Assembly: GCF_014323725.1 (NCBI RefSeq) | Contig: NZ_JABVED010000034.1 | Location: forward strand, 1 to 36,421 | DNA: 36,421 bases | Direction of reading: 5' to 3' | Source of the DNA: Actinokineospora xionganensis | Lineage (GTDB): Bacteria; Actinomycetota; Actinomycetes; Mycobacteriales; Pseudonocardiaceae | Shown here: positions 18,057 to 26,940 of the stretch, in pieces | Numbering within the stretch: position 1 is the first letter of the stretch | Layout: each line of letters begins with the position of its first letter | Made by a program: the position numbers and the translations under genes | The notes under the pieces: generated by a model | What the model was told of the DNA's origin: nothing | Seen by the model: only the letters and a program-made list of their open reading frames with translations | Databases searched by the model: none

Positions 18057-18647
18057 ATGAGTTCAGGATTGATCGACCTGAAGCCGTCCGCCGACCGCGT
18101 GGCGGCGCTGCTCCCGAACGTCGAGGACTCCCTCCTCGACGGGCCGACGCCGTGCACCGACTACCGGGTCCGCGAACTCCTCGGCCACCTCGACGGCCTC
18201 ACCGCCGCCTTCCGGGCCGCCGCCGACAAGGAACTCGGCCCGCTCACCGACACCGACCCGGGGGACTCGACACCCATCCTGGAGCCGGGCTGGCGGGAAC
18301 GGGTGCCCGACCTGCTCGACGCGCTGGTCGTGGCCTGGCGGAAGGCCGACGCGTGGACCGGCATGACCCGCGCGGGCAACTTCGACCTGCCGGGGGAGGT
18401 CGCGGGCATCGTCGCGCTCAACGAGATCACCCTGCACGGCTGGGACCTGGCCACCGCCACCGGCCAGGACTACCGCTGCGACGACGAGACCGCCGAAATC
18501 CTCCTCGGTTTCGTGACGCAGTTCACCGATGAGAGCCGCGGCGCCGCGTGGGGCCCGCCGGTGGCGGTGCCCGACGACGCCCCGGTGTTCGACCGGGTGC
18601 TGGCCATCAGCGGCCGGGATCCGGCCTGGTCGCGCCCAGGAACGTGA
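18057..18647 (+). CDS. TIGR03086-type DinB / mycothiol-dependent isomerase-like protein
   Basis: The 196-aa protein belongs to the maleylpyruvate isomerase / DinB four-helix fold. The N-terminal region has Thr-Pro-Cys-Thr-Asp-Tyr-x-Val-Arg-Glu-Leu-Leu-Gly-His-Leu, containing the first metal-binding His. The second His cluster is Glu-Ile-Thr-Leu-His-Gly-Trp-Asp-Leu-Ala near residue 125. Relatives bind a divalent metal and several use mycothiol as cofactor, so proximity to mshB is suggestive. The reaction cannot be stated. It is divergent from the GNAT gene with 66 bp between start codons. Confidence 0.85.
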   Translation: MSSGLIDLKPSADRVAALLPNVEDSLLDGPTPCTDYRVRELLGHLDGLTAAFRAAADKELGPLTDTDPGDSTPILEPGWRERVPDLLDALVVAWRKADAWTGMTRAGNFDLPGEVAGIVALNEITLHGWDLATATGQDYRCDDETAEILLGFVTQFTDESRGAAWGPPVAVPDDAPVFDRVLAISGRDPAWSRPGT

Positions 18648-18772
18648 TCCACGATCCTGCAGTGTGAGCAAGTTGGCACCGGGTACGTGCGCATGTCCCC
18701 GGCGAGAGATACTGACGGTCGGCACGCAGTTCCCGATGCGTGCTGAACACCATGAAGGAGCAGGAGACCGCA

Positions 18773-19093
18773 GTGACCTACGTGATCGCCGAACCCTGCG
18801 TCGACGTCTTCGACAAGGCATGTATCGAGGAATGCCCCGTCGACTGCATCTACGAGGGCGACCGGATGCTCTACATCCACCCCGACGAGTGCGTGGACTG
18901 CGGCGCGTGCGAACCGGTCTGCCCCGTCGAGGCCATCTACTACGAGGACGACGTGCCCGACCAGTGGTCGGCCTACACCAAGGCCAACGTCGACTTCTTC
19001 GACGACCTGGGCTCGCCTGGCGGCGCGTCCAAGACCGGCAAGGTCAGCGCTGACCCGCAGTGGATCAAGGACCTCCCCCCGCAGGGCGAGTGA
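18773..19093 (+). CDS. fdxA: Seven-iron ferredoxin
   Basis: A 106-aa electron carrier with two cluster-binding sites: Cys 9, 17, 21 and 25 (ending in Cys-Pro-Val-Asp-Cys) and Cys 40, 43, 46 and 50 (Cys-x2-Cys-x2-Cys-x3-Cys-Pro). This is the actinobacterial 3Fe-4S/4Fe-4S ferredoxin called FdxA or, in M. tuberculosis, FdxC (Rv1177). The GTG at 18773 is chosen because GGAG lies 6 nt upstream and the family begins Met-Thr-Tyr-Val-Ile. Its stop overlaps the start of dapC (GTGA), the same pair as in mycobacteria. Confidence 0.95.
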   Translation: MTYVIAEPCVDVFDKACIEECPVDCIYEGDRMLYIHPDECVDCGACEPVCPVEAIYYEDDVPDQWSAYTKANVDFFDDLGSPGGASKTGKVSADPQWIKDLPPQGE

Positions 19094-20199
19094 ACCCCGC
19101 CTTTCCGGAGCTGCCGGACTTCCCCTGGGACTCCCTGGCCGACCACGCCGCCCGCGCTCGCGCGCACCCGGGCGGCGTGGTCGACCTGTCCGTCGGAACC
19201 CCGGTCGACCCGGTCGCCCCGCTGATCCAGGCGGCGCTCAGCTCGGTCGCCGAAGTTCCTGGCTACCCGACGACCCACGGCATACCGGCCCTGCGAGACG
19301 CAGCAGTGGCCGCTCTGGCTCGCCGACACGGCGTCACCGGGCTCGACCCGGCCGCCGTGCTGCCCACGATCGGCTCGAAAGAGCTGGTCGCGTGGCTGCC
19401 GACGCTGCTCGGCGCCCGGGGGCGCACGGTCGTCATCCCGGAACTGGCTTATCCGACGTATGAGGTCGGCGCGCTCCTGGCCGGTGCCGAGATCGTCCGG
19501 TCGGACGGTCTCGTCGCCCTCGGTCCCGCCGCGCCCGCCCTGGTCTGGCTGAACTCGCCGTCCAACCCCACCGGGCGGGTGCTTCCGGTCGAGCACCTGC
19601 GCAAGGTCGTCGACTGGGCGCGCGAGCGCGCGACGATCGTCGTTTCGGACGAGTGTTATCTGGCACTGGGGTGGACCGCCGAGCCGTTGTCGGTGCTGCA
19701 TCCGGACGTCTGCGGCGGTGATGTGACCGGACTGTTGGCGGTGCACTCGCTGTCGAAGTCCTCGAGTCTGGCGGGGTACCGGGCCGGGTTCGTGACCGGT
19801 GATCCGGCTCTGGTGGCCGGGCTGCTGGAGGCGCGCAAGCACGCGGGCATGATCGTTCCGCTGCCGGTTCAACATGCGATGGTGGCCGCGTTGTCGGACG
19901 ACACGCATGTGGCTGAGCAGAAGGCTCGGTTTGGACGACGGCGCGAGGTTCTCCTGCCCGCTCTCGAGGCGGCAGGCTTTACCGTCTCGCACTCCGAAGC
20001 CGGGCTGTACCTGTGGTCCACCCGCGGTGAATCCGCTTGGGACACGGTGTCCTGGCTGGCTGAGCGCGGGATTCTCGCCGCTCCCGGCACGTTCTACGGT
20101 CCGACGGGCGCCGACCACGTCCGCATAGCCCTGACCGCCACGGACGAACGCATCGAGGCCGCTGCCGCTCGGCTGATCCCAGCGACCTCAGGGGCTTAG
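19090..20199 (+). CDS. dapC: Succinyldiaminopimelate transaminase
   Basis: A PLP enzyme making N-succinyl-LL-diaminopimelate for lysine and peptidoglycan. The 369-aa fold-type I aminotransferase has Asn-Ser-Pro-x-Asn-Pro-Thr-Gly (155-162), Ser-Asp-Glu-Cys-Tyr (186-190) and the Schiff-base Lys223 in Ser-Leu-Ser-Lys-Ser-Ser. It starts at the GTG that overlaps the fdxA stop. Linkage to fdxA and, further on, dapD and dapE marks it as DapC rather than a general aminotransferase. Confidence 0.92.
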   Translation: MNPAFPELPDFPWDSLADHAARARAHPGGVVDLSVGTPVDPVAPLIQAALSSVAEVPGYPTTHGIPALRDAAVAALARRHGVTGLDPAAVLPTIGSKELVAWLPTLLGARGRTVVIPELAYPTYEVGALLAGAEIVRSDGLVALGPAAPALVWLNSPSNPTGRVLPVEHLRKVVDWARERATIVVSDECYLALGWTAEPLSVLHPDVCGGDVTGLLAVHSLSKSSSLAGYRAGFVTGDPALVAGLLEARKHAGMIVPLPVQHAMVAALSDDTHVAEQKARFGRRREVLLPALEAAGFTVSHSEAGLYLWSTRGESAWDTVSWLAERGILAAPGTFYGPTGADHVRIALTATDERIEAAAARLIPATSGA

Positions 20200-20273
20200 G
20201 GCGTGTCCTGCGGATCATGGCAGGAGCTATGCGCGCCCGCGCGGCCCTGGCCGCACCCGCGGGAACGGCTGGT

Positions 20274-21605
20274 TCAGTCGGCTGTCGCCTGGACGCCGCG
20301 GATTTCTCCGCCCCGGAACGCGTCCACGAACGAGCGGTGGTCTTGGCGGGTTTGTTCGGCGTAGCGCATGGCGAATTCGGTGATGGACTCAGTGAAGTCG
20401 TCCGTGCGGTCGCCGATCGCTGACGCTATTGCCTCTTCGCTTTGGAATTCCACCAGGGTCTGCTCGGAGTCCTCGTCCGAAACGCAGTGCATCTTCGCTG
20501 TGGCACGGCCCAGGTAGGTCAGAACGGGGAGCATGTCGGTGGGTTCGGTCAGCTCCGACCAGTCCAGGTCCGAGGTGTAGGGGGACAGTTCGGCGACCAC
20601 AAAACCGGTTCCGTCGATCTCGGTGTGGCCCAGCCACGGGTCGGCGTGCGCCTGCAAGGCGCGCTGGGAGACCGCCGTGCGGTGGCCGTGGTGGCGGAAG
20701 TACCCACGGATTCGCTCGTCGTGCACTATTCGGCTGGGTGCTGCCACGTTGGCCTGCTTCATCGACAGCACGACGTCGTTCTCCAAGGCCTGGGAGCGGC
20801 CCTCCACCAGCACGTTGTACGCCGGGAGGCCCGCCGAGCCGATGCCGAAGCCGCTGCGGCCCACCACGTCCTTGACGCGGTAGGTGATGCTGCTGCCCGC
20901 CCGCTTGCCGGTCGGGATGGTGTCGAGGTAGGCGCCGAAGGACCGTTCCACCTTGGCTCGTTCGCTGTCGTCGAGTTCCCGGGTGCCGGGGCCGATTCGG
21001 AATCGCCGGTCGAAGTCCTCGATGGTGGTCAGCCGGTCGAGCAGTTCCACCCGGGTCGACAGCCGGGCCCGCAGCAGGACGTCGTGCAGGACGCCCTCGG
21101 TGCTGTCGAGGTGGAGGCTGAACATCTCGTCGCCCGGTTTGTCGGCGAAGGTGCGGACCTGGGCGACATAGGCGTCGGTGTACGTGCGGATGAGCTTGGT
21201 GATCGTGTCGTCCGACAGGGCCTTCGTCCAGCCCATCAGGGCCAGGCTCGCGGCGAACCGGCGCACGTCCCAGGTGAAGCAGCCCAGGTAGGCCTCGTCG
21301 AAGTCGTTGACGTCGAACACCAGCGTGCCCGAGTCGTCCATGTACGTGCCGAAGTTCTCCGCGTGCAGGTCGCCCTGGATCCAGACCCGGCTGGTGCGCT
21401 CGTCGGACCACTCGTCGGGTTCGTCGACCATGTCGGCGTAGAACAGGCACGCGGTGCCCCGGTAGAACGCGAACGGCGCCGCGGCCATCTTGCGGAACTT
21501 GTGCCGGAACGCGACCGGGTCGGCCGCCATCAGGTCGGCGAACGCGTCCTGCAGCACCTGCACGATCCGCGCTCGGCGCTGTCGGTCGTCGGGTGCCTCG
21601 GCCAC
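20274..21605 (-). CDS. DUF2252 protein
   Basis: The 443-aa protein starts at GTG 21605, where a full AGGAGGT stands a few nt upstream; the in-frame extension to 21779 is rejected. Near residues 75-105 it has Gln-Gly-Asp-Leu-His-Ala-Glu-Asn-Phe-Gly followed by Phe-Asp-Val-Asn-Asp-Phe-Asp-Glu. That arrangement resembles the catalytic loop and metal motif of aminoglycoside-phosphotransferase-like kinases. The family is common in Actinobacteria and has no settled function. It is transcribed as a single gene, convergent with dapC; no strong terminator is seen between them. Confidence 0.88.
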   Translation of the reverse strand: MAEAPDDRQRRARIVQVLQDAFADLMAADPVAFRHKFRKMAAAPFAFYRGTACLFYADMVDEPDEWSDERTSRVWIQGDLHAENFGTYMDDSGTLVFDVNDFDEAYLGCFTWDVRRFAASLALMGWTKALSDDTITKLIRTYTDAYVAQVRTFADKPGDEMFSLHLDSTEGVLHDVLLRARLSTRVELLDRLTTIEDFDRRFRIGPGTRELDDSERAKVERSFGAYLDTIPTGKRAGSSITYRVKDVVGRSGFGIGSAGLPAYNVLVEGRSQALENDVVLSMKQANVAAPSRIVHDERIRGYFRHHGHRTAVSQRALQAHADPWLGHTEIDGTGFVVAELSPYTSDLDWSELTEPTDMLPVLTYLGRATAKMHCVSDEDSEQTLVEFQSEEAIASAIGDRTDDFTESITEFAMRYAEQTRQDHRSFVDAFRGGEIRGVQATAD

Positions 21606-21758
21606 AAGGGACCTCCTGTCCTCGGACGCCCGACTGAGCCGCCTCCCCGAAATCAAGGGCGTTGGACGCGTGGCGTGAGATACGTGCGGTCTGCTGGAAG
21701 CCGTGGTCGGGTGCCGCCACGGACCCCTTGGGGTGACGGAGGGTGGGTGGGCAGGTAC

Positions 21759-21777
21759 GGCTACGGCGACTGTAGCC
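21759..21777 (-). terminator. Hairpin after the CHAD gene
   Basis: GGCTAC and GTAGCC flank a 7-nt loop, 21 bp past the CHAD stop. Confidence 0.5.
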
Positions 21778-21797
21778 ACCCGATGGGCTTGGAGGAA

Positions 21798-22727
21798 TCA
21801 GCCGAGTGCGGCCTTGGCCATCTCGTCGACCTTGTCCAGTGCCTCACGCCAGCGGGAGCGGCGGTCGGCCTTGCGGGTGCGCTCACGCTCGACGAGACGG
21901 CCCGCCACGAAGATCACCCGCGGGTCGGTGTGCTCGCCGACCAGGCGGCGGATGGTTTCCTCGGCGATCACGGCGTCCTGGTGGTCGCCCAGCAGGTCCT
22001 GGAACTCCTTGGTCGCCGCGACCAGGGAGCGCACTCGCTTCTTCTCCGTCACCGCGGCCATCTCGGCGGCGTAGCGGAGGCGTTTGCCCTGGATTCGCAG
22101 GGAATGCAGGTCGTCGTCGACCGGGTCTACGCCGATCGAGCCCGCTGCCTTCATCAGCTTCCTGTGCGGCTTCCTGATCACCTCGATCAGGGCCGTCTCC
22201 TTCTCGACCTCGGCCCCGGGCAGCGGCGCCGACATCGCCGCCGTGGCCAGCGCCTGGAGCGCCGACTGGAAGCGCTTGCTCCGCAGGGTCGCCAGCATCC
22301 GCTTGCGGGCCGCCGCGCGGTCTTTGACCAGGCCCGCGAGCAGCGACTCGACGGCCGCCTGCTCGTCGGAGTCGAAGCCCGCGGCCTGGGAGCGCAGGTG
22401 GTCGAGTTGGACGTCGAAGTCGCGGACCGCCCCCAGGGAGCCGCCGAGCCACTTCAGCTCGTCCTGCAGCGTGTCCGAGTCCGGCACCGTGCCGTGGTCG
22501 GCCTTCAGGGCCGCCCGGGCCCGCCGGACGGCCACTCGCAGGGCGTGGACGTGTTCCGGGTCGGTCCCGACCCGGGCGCCCTCGGTGTGCGCGAGCAGCT
22601 CACGCGCCTGCTCGTCGAGCCGGGCGCGGATGTGCGCCGCCGCCGGGTCCTTGTGCCCCGCGCTGAGCGGTTCCTCGGGCAGCCCGAGGTCAAGGGAACT
22701 CTGCGGCGGCTCGGTCATCGCAGTCAT
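21798..22727 (-). CDS. CHAD domain protein
   Basis: The 309-aa protein is all helical and very rich in Arg, Lys and Glu. The two conserved CHAD half-motifs are visible: His-Ala-Leu-Arg-Val-Ala-x-Arg-Arg-x-Arg-Ala-x-Leu (about 60-73) and His-Ser-Leu-Arg-Ile-x-Gly-Lys-Arg-Leu-Arg-Tyr-x2-Glu (about 207-221). CHAD domains bind inorganic polyphosphate with these basic residues. There is no CYTH domain. It lies 13 bp after dapD on the same strand but has its own -10 box, so it can be expressed alone. Confidence 0.9.
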   Translation of the reverse strand: MTAMTEPPQSSLDLGLPEEPLSAGHKDPAAAHIRARLDEQARELLAHTEGARVGTDPEHVHALRVAVRRARAALKADHGTVPDSDTLQDELKWLGGSLGAVRDFDVQLDHLRSQAAGFDSDEQAAVESLLAGLVKDRAAARKRMLATLRSKRFQSALQALATAAMSAPLPGAEVEKETALIEVIRKPHRKLMKAAGSIGVDPVDDDLHSLRIQGKRLRYAAEMAAVTEKKRVRSLVAATKEFQDLLGDHQDAVIAEETIRRLVGEHTDPRVIFVAGRLVERERTRKADRRSRWREALDKVDEMAKAALG

Positions 22728-22733
22728 CCCGCC

Positions 22734-22739
22734 ACAGTA
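22734..22739 (-). promoter_or_regulatory. Candidate -10 box of the CHAD gene (leaderless)
   Basis: TACTGT on the minus strand ends 6 nt before the ATG at 22727. Confidence 0.45.
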
Positions 22740-22740
22740 G

Positions 22741-23724
22741 TCAGTCGTTCGCGTGCAGTGCCGCGTTCAACTCGACACCCGTGCCCGAGCGGTTGACGAC
22801 CTCGACCGCGCCGTTCGTCGAGTTGCGGCGGAACAGCAGGCCCGACTCGCCGGACAGCTCGCGGGCCTTGACCAGCTTGCCGTTGGGCAGCGTGACCTTG
22901 GTGCCCGCCGTGACGTAGAGGCCTGCCTCGACCACGCAGTCGTCGCCGAGGGAGATGCCGACGCCCGCGTTGGCGCCCAGCAGGCAGCGCTCGCCGATGC
23001 TGATGGTCTCCTTGCCGCCGCCCGAGAGCGTGCCCATGATCGACGCGCCGCCGCCGACATCGGAGCCGTCGCCGACCACGACGCCCGCGGAGATCCGGCC
23101 CTCGACCATCGACGCGCCCAGCGTGCCCGCGTTGAAGTTGACGAAGCCCTCATGCATGACGGTGGTGCCGGTGGCCAGGTGCGCGCCCAGGCGGACCCGG
23201 TCGGCCTCGGCGATGCGCACGCCGGTCGGCATGACGTAGTCGACCATCCGCGGGAACTTGTCCACACCGAAGACGGTGACCTGGCCGCGCGCGCGCAGTC
23301 GCAGGCGGGTGCTCTCGAAGCCCTCCACCGGGCACGGGCCGTGGTTGGTCCACACGACGTTGGCGAGGATGCCGAAGATGCCGTCGAGGTTCTGCCCGTG
23401 CGGCCGGACCAGGCGGGCCGAGACCAGGTGCAGGCGCAGGTAGGCGTCGTGGGCGTCGGCGGGCGGGCGCTCCAGGTCGTCGATCACGGTGCTGACCGCG
23501 ACGACCTCGACCCCGCGGGCCGCGTCCGGGCCCAGCAGGGCGGTGACGCCCGCGCCGAGTTCCTCGGCCGCCTCTTCCGCGGTGAGCCGCCGCGTGCCCG
23601 CGGGCTGGGTCGCCCCGAGCTTCGGGTGCGGGAACCAGGTGTCGAGCACCGTTCCGTCGGTGGTGACGGTCGCAAGACCGAAGCCGTGCGCACCCTTGGT
23701 CTCTGCTGCCTCTGCGCTACTCAC
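22741..23724 (-). CDS. dapD: Tetrahydrodipicolinate N-succinyltransferase
   Basis: It adds succinyl to tetrahydrodipicolinate, opening the succinylase branch to diaminopimelate and lysine. The protein is about 327 aa from GTG 23724. The N-terminal domain begins with the family pattern Gly-Phe-Gly-Leu-Ala-Thr and Thr-Trp-Phe-Pro. The C-terminal half is a left-handed beta helix made of hexapeptide repeats around [11 protein letters not shown] and Gly-Asp-Gly-Ser-Asp-Val-Gly-Gly-Gly. The GTG is chosen since a TAACGT box ends 7 nt before it; TTG 23742 and two GTGs between are less likely. Confidence 0.93.
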   Translation of the reverse strand: MSSAEAAETKGAHGFGLATVTTDGTVLDTWFPHPKLGATQPAGTRRLTAEEAAEELGAGVTALLGPDAARGVEVVAVSTVIDDLERPPADAHDAYLRLHLVSARLVRPHGQNLDGIFGILANVVWTNHGPCPVEGFESTRLRLRARGQVTVFGVDKFPRMVDYVMPTGVRIAEADRVRLGAHLATGTTVMHEGFVNFNAGTLGASMVEGRISAGVVVGDGSDVGGGASIMGTLSGGGKETISIGERCLLGANAGVGISLGDDCVVEAGLYVTAGTKVTLPNGKLVKARELSGESGLLFRRNSTNGAVEVVNRSGTGVELNAALHAND

Positions 23725-23731
23725 AGGCACC

Positions 23732-23737
23732 ACGTTA
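23732..23737 (-). promoter_or_regulatory. Candidate -10 box of dapD (leaderless)
   Basis: TAACGT on the minus strand, identical to the trpS leader -10, ends 7 nt before GTG 23724. Confidence 0.5.
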
Positions 23738-23754
23738 GTCAATCGGGCGCCAGG

Positions 23755-23760
23755 TAGCGT
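23755..23760 (+). promoter_or_regulatory. Candidate -10 box of dapE (leaderless)
   Basis: TAGCGT ends 8 nt before GTG 23769. It faces the dapD box 17 bp away, so the divergent promoters overlap within 44 bp. Confidence 0.45.
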
Positions 23761-23768
23761 TGCCGACC

Positions 23769-24836
23769 GTGACCGTTGAGCTGGATCTCACCGCAGACCC
23801 CATCGACCTGACCGCCGCCCTCGTCGACATCCCGAGCGTCTCGGGCGACGAGCAGGCCATCGCCGACGCCGTCGAGCGCGCGTTGCGCGTGCAGGCCCCG
23901 CACCTGGAGATCGTGCGGCTGGGCAACAACGTGCTCGCCCGCACCACCCTGGGCAAGCCGTCGCGGGTCGTCTTCGCAGGCCACCTCGACACGGTCCCCG
24001 TCAACGCCAACCTGCCGTCACGTCGGGAAGATGGCTTCCTGCACGGCCTGGGCACGGTCGACATGAAGGGCGGCGACGCGGTCATGCTCCACCTCGCCGC
24101 GACGGTCACCGACCCCACACACGACCTGACGTTCCTGTTCTACGAGTGCGAGGAGATCGAGGCCGCCCGCAACGGTCTCGGCCGGGTCGAGCGGGAACTG
24201 CCCGACTGGATGACCGGCGACCTCGCCATCGTGTGCGAGCCGTCCAACGCCATCGTCGAGGCGGGCTGCCAGGGCACGATGCGCATCGAGATCCGGACCA
24301 GCGGCACCCGCGCGCACACCGCCCGAGCCTGGATGGGCGCCAACGCCATCCACGCCCTGGGCGCGGCGCTGAACGTCCTGGCCGGGTACGAGACCAGGAC
24401 GGTCGAGATCGATGGGTGCACCTACCGCGAGGGCCTGCAGGCCGTGCACATCGGTGGCGGCGTCTCCGGCAACGTCGTCCCCGACGCAGCCCTGCTGCGG
24501 ATCAACTTCCGCTTCGCCCCCGACCGCACCCCCGCCCAGGCCGAGACCCACCTCCGCGAGGTGTTCGCAGGGTTCGACGTCGAGGTGGTCGACAGCGCGG
24601 CGGGCGCCCTGCCGGGCCTCACGGCCCCGGCTGCCCGCGACCTGATGGCGGCGGCCGGCGGAGACCCAGTGGGCAAACTCGGCTGGACCGATGTCGCACG
24701 GTTCGCCGCCCTGGACATCCCCGCGGTCAACTTCGGCCCCGGCGACCCCCTGCTGGCCCACATGCAGCAGGAGAACGTCCCGGTTGAACAGATCACCCGC
24801 TGCGCCGACGTCCTACGCAAGCTGGTCACCGGCTAG
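23769..24836 (+). CDS. dapE: Succinyl-diaminopimelate desuccinylase
   Basis: A di-zinc M20 peptidase-family enzyme releasing LL-diaminopimelate from its succinyl form. The 355-aa protein shows His72-Leu-Asp74 (first metal ligand region), Asp98 in Gly-Thr-Val-Asp-Met-Lys, and the Glu-Glu pair 128-129 in Tyr-Glu-Cys-Glu-Glu. The dimerisation domain sits in the middle. GTG 23769 fits the leaderless box and the usual N-terminus; TTG 23760 would add three residues. It is divergent from dapD, so two consecutive-branch enzymes share one control region. The last 11 bp overlap the opposite-strand gene. Confidence 0.94.
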   Translation: MTVELDLTADPIDLTAALVDIPSVSGDEQAIADAVERALRVQAPHLEIVRLGNNVLARTTLGKPSRVVFAGHLDTVPVNANLPSRREDGFLHGLGTVDMKGGDAVMLHLAATVTDPTHDLTFLFYECEEIEAARNGLGRVERELPDWMTGDLAIVCEPSNAIVEAGCQGTMRIEIRTSGTRAHTARAWMGANAIHALGAALNVLAGYETRTVEIDGCTYREGLQAVHIGGGVSGNVVPDAALLRINFRFAPDRTPAQAETHLREVFAGFDVEVVDSAAGALPGLTAPAARDLMAAAGGDPVGKLGWTDVARFAALDIPAVNFGPGDPLLAHMQQENVPVEQITRCADVLRKLVTG

Positions 24837-25113
24837 CGCTGATCCGAGCACCGTTGACGAGCGTCAGCGCGACCGCGCACAGCAAGGCGATCAAGCGGCG
24901 GCCGACCAGGAAGACCCCTTCCCCGGCAGCGATGCACTGCACCAGATCATGGCCGGTACCAGCAGGACTCCGGCCGCGAGTCGACGCCGCCAGCGCGGTG
25001 ACCGCCACGCGGCGGTCGATGTCCGCCCGTTCCCGCTTGGCCTTCTCCTCAAGTTCCTCCACCCGGGAACGCGAGGACTTGAGCAGGGTGTCGACGTAGC
25101 CGGCGTCTGTCAC
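24826..25113 (-). CDS. Small coiled-coil/transmembrane protein
   Basis: The 95-aa ORF starts at GTG 25113, about 6 nt after AAGGAGG, a strong ribosome site. Residues 8-37 are charged and likely coiled-coil (Val-Glu-Glu-Leu-Glu-Glu-Lys-Ala-Lys). A single membrane span follows at about 67-88, and the C-terminus is short. It overlaps the dapE end tail-to-tail by 11 bp. No family is recognised. It could be a small membrane-anchored adaptor. The ribosome site and base composition support it as real. Confidence 0.6.
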   Translation of the reverse strand: MTDAGYVDTLLKSSRSRVEELEEKAKRERADIDRRVAVTALAASTRGRSPAGTGHDLVQCIAAGEGVFLVGRRLIALLCAVALTLVNGARISASR

Positions 25114-25145
25114 CGGCTCCTCCTTCGGGTGACCGCGGATCACCC

Positions 25146-25151
25146 TAGACT
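25146..25151 (+). promoter_or_regulatory. Candidate -10 box of the first LOG gene (leaderless)
   Basis: TAGACT ends 7 nt before GTG 25159. Confidence 0.45.
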
Positions 25152-25158
25152 CGATGAC

Positions 25159-25941
25159 GTGACTCTTGACGCACATCAGATCCCCGCCGACGACGAGCAC
25201 CCGAGGGAGCGGCAGCGCGGCCCGGTCACGCTGCGCCGCGGGCAGAGCGATGAGGCGACCACCACCGACCAGCGGCTGCTCGACTCGCGCGGTCCCAGCG
25301 CGTGGGTCCACACCGACCCATGGCGGGTGCTGCGCATCCAGGCGGAGTTCGTCGAGGGTTTCGGCGCGCTGGCCGAGGTGCCGCGCGCGGTCACTGTCTT
25401 CGGCTCGGCCCGCACCCTGCGCGACCACCCCGAGTACAAGCTCGGCCGCGACATCGGCGCGGCGCTGGCGAACGCGGGTTTCGCGGCCATCACCGGTGGC
25501 GGCCCGGGGGCGATGGAGGCGGTCAACCGGGGCTGCTCGGAGGCTGGTGGCCAGTCGATCGGCCTGGGCATCGAGCTGCCGTTCGAGCAGGGCCTCAACC
25601 CGTGGGTCGACCTCGGCGTCAACTTCCGCTACTTCTTCGCCCGCAAGACGATGTTCATCAAGTACTCGCAGGCCTTCATCTGCCTGCCCGGCGGCTTCGG
25701 CACGCTCGATGAGCTGTTCGAGGCGCTGACGCTGGTGCAGACGAAGAAGGTCACCAAGTTCCCGGTCGTCCTGTTCGGCACGGAGTACTGGGGCGGGCTC
25801 TACCAGTGGCTGCAGGACTCGGTCATGAAGCACGGCAAGATCGGTGAGAAGGATCTGGCGCTGCTGCACGTCACCGACGACATCGACGACGCCATCCGGG
25901 TGGTCGAGGAGGCGTACCAGGCGTGGAGTGACACGCATTGA
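25159..25941 (+). CDS. LOG/TIGR00730 family Rossmann protein
   Basis: The 260-aa protein has the lysine-decarboxylase-like LOG fold: Val-Phe-Gly-Ser-Ala-Arg opening the first strand, Gly-Gly-Gly-Pro-Gly-Ala-Met-Glu-Ala-Val-Asn (about 113-123), and Leu-Pro-Gly-Gly-Phe-Gly-Thr-Leu-Asp-Glu-Leu-Phe-Glu. The last motif, PGGxGTxxE, is the nucleotide-ribose binding signature of cytokinin riboside 5'-monophosphate phosphoribohydrolases. It carries about 50 extra N-terminal residues. It is the longer, less LOG-like of the two tandem copies and may act on another nucleotide. Its end overlaps the next gene's TTG. Confidence 0.9.
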   Translation: MTLDAHQIPADDEHPRERQRGPVTLRRGQSDEATTTDQRLLDSRGPSAWVHTDPWRVLRIQAEFVEGFGALAEVPRAVTVFGSARTLRDHPEYKLGRDIGAALANAGFAAITGGGPGAMEAVNRGCSEAGGQSIGLGIELPFEQGLNPWVDLGVNFRYFFARKTMFIKYSQAFICLPGGFGTLDELFEALTLVQTKKVTKFPVVLFGTEYWGGLYQWLQDSVMKHGKIGEKDLALLHVTDDIDDAIRVVEEAYQAWSDTH

Positions 25942-26470
25942 ACCTCTGTGTCTACTGTGGATCACACGATTCCGTCCCGCGCGGCTACCTCGACCTCGCC
26001 GATGAGGTAGGCGCGGGCTTGGCCGCGCGCGGCTGGAACCTCGTCTGGGGCGGCTCGTCGGCGGCGATGATGGGCGCGGTGGCCCGGTCGGCCCGGCGCG
26101 GCGGCGCCCGCACCCTCGGGGTGATCCCCAGCGGCCTGGTCGCCCTGGAGCGGGCCGATCCGGAGGCCGACGAGTTGGTCGTGGTCGACACCATGCGTGA
26201 GCGCAAGGCCGTCATGGACGACCGGTCCGACGCCTTCCTCGCCCTGCCAGGTGGGCTGGGCACGTGCGAGGAGCTGTTCGAGTGTGGACTTCGCGCTACC
26301 TCGGGATGCACGAGAAGCCGGTGGTCCTGCTCGACCCGGACGACCACTACGAGGGCCTGATCAAGTGGGCCAGGGAGCTGCGGTCGCGCGGCTTCGCCTC
26401 CCAGGTCGCGCTCGACGCGCTCGTCGTCGTGCGCACCGCCGAGGAGGCGCTGGACGTCTGCGCGGGCTGA
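25938..26470 (+). pseudogene. Frameshifted LOG (Rv1205-like) gene
   Basis: From TTG 25938 the frame reads a canonical LOG: Cys-Val-Tyr-Cys-Gly-Ser, Val-Trp-Gly-Gly, Asp-Thr-Met-x-Glu-Arg-Lys, and Leu-Pro-Gly-Gly-Leu-Gly-Thr-Cys-Glu-Glu-Leu-Phe-Glu. At about 26283 one G is missing: the sequence gag-tgtgg should read gag-gtg-tgg. The rest continues in the next frame as Trp-Thr-Ser-Arg-Tyr-Leu-Gly-Met-His-Glu-Lys-Pro-Val-Val-Leu-Leu-Asp to the TGA at 26470. One base restores a protein of about 177 aa. M. tuberculosis Rv1205, at the same place, is a cytokinin-forming proteasome substrate. A sequencing error is the main alternative. Confidence 0.85.
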
Positions 26471-26500
26471 GCCGGTCCACCGGCCCAGCCGTGTCGACGG

Positions 26501-26940
26501 TCAGCGCAGCCGCGGCACGCTCACGGTGTGCCGGTCGACGTCGCAGAACCGTTCGGTCACCCATTCCTTGCGGGAGGACAACTCCGTCTGGTCGTTGTGG
26601 TGCGGCGACAGCGGATCGGATGACTGCGAGTACGCCATCACGGTCTTCGCCTGCGGCACCCGTCGCCGGCCAGTGCGACGACGTGCAGGCAGCTGGGACT
26701 GTTGGAGCCCGGGCGCCGACGTCGGCACACCCGCGCCGGGCGTCCCACTGTGCCCGACGGCTTGCCTTCCGGCCCGAACCAGCGTGAGCGCTGCCCGGCG
26801 AGTGAGACCGTGCCCTCGCCGATGGCGCACAGGTGGTCACGGGCCTGGGCGTACCCCTGGCCGAACCCCCGCGCCGCGCAGGTCGCGGGCCTTGATGTGC
26901 GGCACCCCGTACTCGGCGTAGCGGATCGTCGTCCCTGGTC
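26501..26940 (-). pseudogene. Penicillin-acylase family remnant
   Basis: Minus-strand translation shows two ends of a penicillin/acyl-homoserine-lactone acylase without the middle. The N-terminal piece has Arg-Tyr-Ala-Glu-Tyr-Gly-Val-Pro-His-Ile and, after a one-base shift near 26875, Gly-Phe-Gly-Gln-Gly-Tyr-Ala-Gln-Ala-Arg-Asp-His-Leu-Cys and Arg-Ser-Arg-Trp-Phe-Gly-Pro-Glu. The C-terminal piece has Tyr-Ser-Gln-Ser-Ser-Asp-Pro, Asp-Gln-Thr-Glu-Leu and Glu-Arg-Phe-Cys, ending at 26501. Family members are about 700-800 aa; fewer than 150 remain and the catalytic Ser nucleophile region is gone. The signal peptide is also absent. Confidence 0.7.

Noticed and set aside
20442..22796. 784-aa plus-strand ORF
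   Set aside because: It spans two well-supported minus-strand genes (DUF2252 and CHAD) and has low-complexity Gly/Val/Arg/His content.
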